This document shows, one piece after another, positions 56,578 to 59,209 of a stretch of 59,209 bases of DNA. This DNA comes from Propionibacteriales bacterium. Its GTDB lineage: Bacteria > Actinomycetota > Actinomycetes > Propionibacteriales > Nocardioidaceae. Numbering within the stretch: the stretch's first letter is position 1; the number at the start of each line of letters is the position of its first letter. Under the pieces are notes generated by a model. The model was not told the DNA's origin, searched no databases, and was given only the letters and a program-made list of their open reading frames with translations. The stretch is taken from the NCBI GenBank assembly GCA_009377795.1, contig WHTJ01000016.1, positions 1 through 59,209 on the forward strand, given 5' to 3'. Position numbers and translations under genes: made by a program.

Positions 56578-57752
56578 CGCGCTACACGCTCCTCACTACC
56601 GGATACCGGCAACCGCGCCCTTACCGCGAAGCCGGCCTGATCCCCCGCGGACGCCTCGAAGCTACCGCCGAGCTCCTCGGTACGTGCCCGCATGCCACGA
56701 ACTCCGCTGCCCTCGACCAGATTCCCAGGGCCCGTACCGTCTCCGGTGTCCTCAACGTCGAGCAGCAGCCAGTCGCCGCGCCGGCGCACCCGGACCTTCG
56801 CGGTCGCCGCCGCACCCGCGTGCCGCAGGACGTTGGTGAGCGACTCCTGGACGATGCGGTACGCCGCTCGGTCGACCTCCGGCCGTAGCTCGTTCGCCCC
56901 GACGTCCATCCGCAGGGTCACCTCGAGGCCGCCGGAGCGCACGCGCCTTACCAAGGTCTCCAGATCGGCCAGACCCGGAGCCGGCCGCCGAGGGGTGTCC
57001 GTGTCCGCCGCCCCGTGCGGAGCGCGCAGCGCCGCCAGCTCGGCACGCAGGCCCTCCAGCGCCTCCCTGCTGGTGTCCCGGATCGCCTCCAGCGATTCCC
57101 TGGTCTTGGTCGGATTTCGATCCAGTACGTGCAATCCGACGCCGGCCTGCATCGCGATGACCGCCAGCCCGTGACCCACGACATCGTGCAGCTCCTGGGC
57201 CATGCGCAGCTGCTCCTCCGAGACGGCACGGCGCGCCTGCTCCGCGCGCACCCGCGCCCGGGCCTCGAGCCGGATCCGTACCGCGATCCCGATCGCGGCC
57301 GGGACCACGATCCAGAACGTGGCTCCGAAGACCATCACAGTGCCCTCGAACCGATCCAGACCTGCGCGAGCCGCGTGCATGGCGAGCGCCACCGCCGTGG
57401 CCGCCAGGACCGCGCCCTCGGCCACCAGAACCCGCCGCACCGGTTGGGAGATCGCGAACACAAGGTCGATCGCCACGGCCGAGAACAGGATCGGCCCGAA
57501 CGGGTAACCCAACGCCAGGTAGACACTGACCGCGGCACCGTTCAACGCCAGCGCCGGCACCGGAAACCGGCGCCATACCAAGAACGGCAACGCCGCGACC
57601 ACGACCAGGACGAACGCCACCGCATCCGGCTCGATGGCCGTGTGCTGGCCCTCGCCGGCCGGCCCGGTGCCGTTGAGCCCGAACATCAGCAGCAGGAGGC
57701 CGATAACGCCGTCGATCAGCTTCGGCCGCCGCTCAGGCGTCATGAGGGACAT
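56574..57752 (-). CDS. Sensor histidine kinase (HisKA_3 type)
   Basis: 392 residues from ATG 57752 (an internal ATG at 57743 is possible). About five membrane helices (about 12-155), then EEQLRMAQELHDVVGHGLAVIAMQAGV with His189, and the HATPase domain with YRIVQESLTNVLRHAG, VEDTGDG and SGVRGMRARTEELGG. Typical DesK/NarX-like kinase for the adjacent regulator. Confidence 0.92.
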   Translation of the reverse strand: MSLMTPERRPKLIDGVIGLLLLMFGLNGTGPAGEGQHTAIEPDAVAFVLVVVAALPFLVWRRFPVPALALNGAAVSVYLALGYPFGPILFSAVAIDLVFAISQPVRRVLVAEGAVLAATAVALAMHAARAGLDRFEGTVMVFGATFWIVVPAAIGIAVRIRLEARARVRAEQARRAVSEEQLRMAQELHDVVGHGLAVIAMQAGVGLHVLDRNPTKTRESLEAIRDTSREALEGLRAELAALRAPHGAADTDTPRRPAPGLADLETLVRRVRSGGLEVTLRMDVGANELRPEVDRAAYRIVQESLTNVLRHAGAAATAKVRVRRRGDWLLLDVEDTGDGTGPGNLVEGSGVRGMRARTEELGGSFEASAGDQAGFAVRARLPVSGSEERVAR

Positions 57753-57884
57753 ATCGCCAACCCTAGAGCGGGCGCGCCTGTGACGCGTGCGGCCACGGGC
57801 GGCTTCGGCGTACGCAATCCTGCGTAGGGCGGAAGCCGCTCTCCGGCGAATGTGCGCGAGTCGTCGCGGCCGCACAGTGGTGGC

Positions 57885-58825
<941 letters not shown>

Positions 58826-58829
<4 letters not shown>

Positions 58830-59209
58830 TTGCGAGCACGCGTGCGGAACTACTGCGCCTGTTCAAGTGGCCGGTGACCTGGGTCCTCATCGGCGTGTGG
58901 CTCACGCTGACCCTCATGTTCGGCTACATCTTCGACTATCTGAGCTATCGCGACGCGGTGAGCAATGGCAACGACCGGCTCGCCGAGACGATGCTTTCAC
59001 AACTGTCGTTGACAGACGTGCCGTCGACGATCGTGGCCGGGCTGCCGATGTTCGGCGGCGCGCTGATGCTGATCCTGGCGGCGCTCGTGACCGGCAGCGG
59101 TTACGGCTGGGGCACGTGGAAGACCCTGTTCACCACCGGACCCGGTCGGCTGACCACACTCGGCGGGACTCTGTTGGCACTCGTTGTGGTGTTCGCCATT
59201 ACCGCCGTA
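58826..59209 (+). CDS. ABC transporter permease, 3' end outside window
   Basis: Begins at ATG 58826 and is open to the window end (128 codons). N-terminal AELLRLFKWPVTWVLIGVWLTLTLMFGYIF and a second hydrophobic stretch (VAGLPMFGGALMLILAALVTGSGY) are typical of ABC-2-like permeases. Partner of the ATPase immediately upstream. Confidence 0.85.

Overview
The window is high-GC DNA with GTG/TTG starts, short operonic overlaps and classic actinobacterial synteny. The block mec-cysO-cysM-murI-MBL phosphodiesterase-rph-rdgB, with clpS, DUF2017, pncB and pncA beside it, matches the order around Mycobacterium Rv1330-Rv1341. The source is therefore an Actinomycetota chromosome. A finer placement (Propionibacteriales or a similar soil lineage) is only a guess.

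Layout. (1) 1-18.7 kb is a CoA-linked catabolic region: MmgE/PrpD, CaiB/BaiF CoA-transferases, HpcH/citrate-lyase beta, HMG-CoA-lyase-like protein, thiolase plus DUF35, NDP-forming acyl-CoA synthetase, SDR, cyclase, alcohol dehydrogenase, acyl-CoA dehydrogenase, MFS transporter and FAH-family hydrolase. Five intergenic copies of a palindrome close to ATTGTATACAAT sit in its promoter regions and suggest one GntR/FadR-type regulon. Many genes are broken by frameshifts, nonsense codons or internal deletions. Embedded at 2743-3789 is a reading frame with an in-frame TGA exactly at a WCPYC-type redox cysteine, followed by a hairpin with a GGTC loop. This is a strong candidate selenoprotein, a UxxC redoxin fused to a DsbD-alpha-like domain. 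(2) 18.7-26.8 kb is a second catabolic set: AhpD-like protein, truncated cyclase, tripartite tricarboxylate transporter TctCBA, alpha/beta hydrolase, Asp/Glu-racemase-like protein, amidohydrolase and isochorismatase-type amidase. (3) 27-29.2 kb holds remnants of an RTX-like gene and a hisS-like 3' fragment. (4) 29.2-39.3 kb carries a P1B-type metal ATPase with a divergent ArsR regulator, an AbrB-type membrane protein, YdeI/OmdA, two TenA-like proteins, a DUF1326/DUF2182/mini-membrane-protein set, a TrpB2 and an amidohydrolase. (5) 39.4-42.8 kb has a small peptide gene with five perfect RGNQWG repeats, a CRP-like site, and a GGDEF-EAL protein. (6) 42.8-59.2 kb is mostly core: GroES-like, DUF3618, an ECF-type Ni/Co transporter with a Nur-like box, bcp, an unusual tRNA, rdgB to pncA, and a two-component system next to an ABC exporter cut by the window end.

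A dispersed palindromic repeat (core TCGCGCCGAGATTGCA) occurs repeatedly between genes from 48.2 to 55.9 kb. Translations, overlaps, hairpins and operators were read by eye. No database search was possible, so family names rest on motifs.
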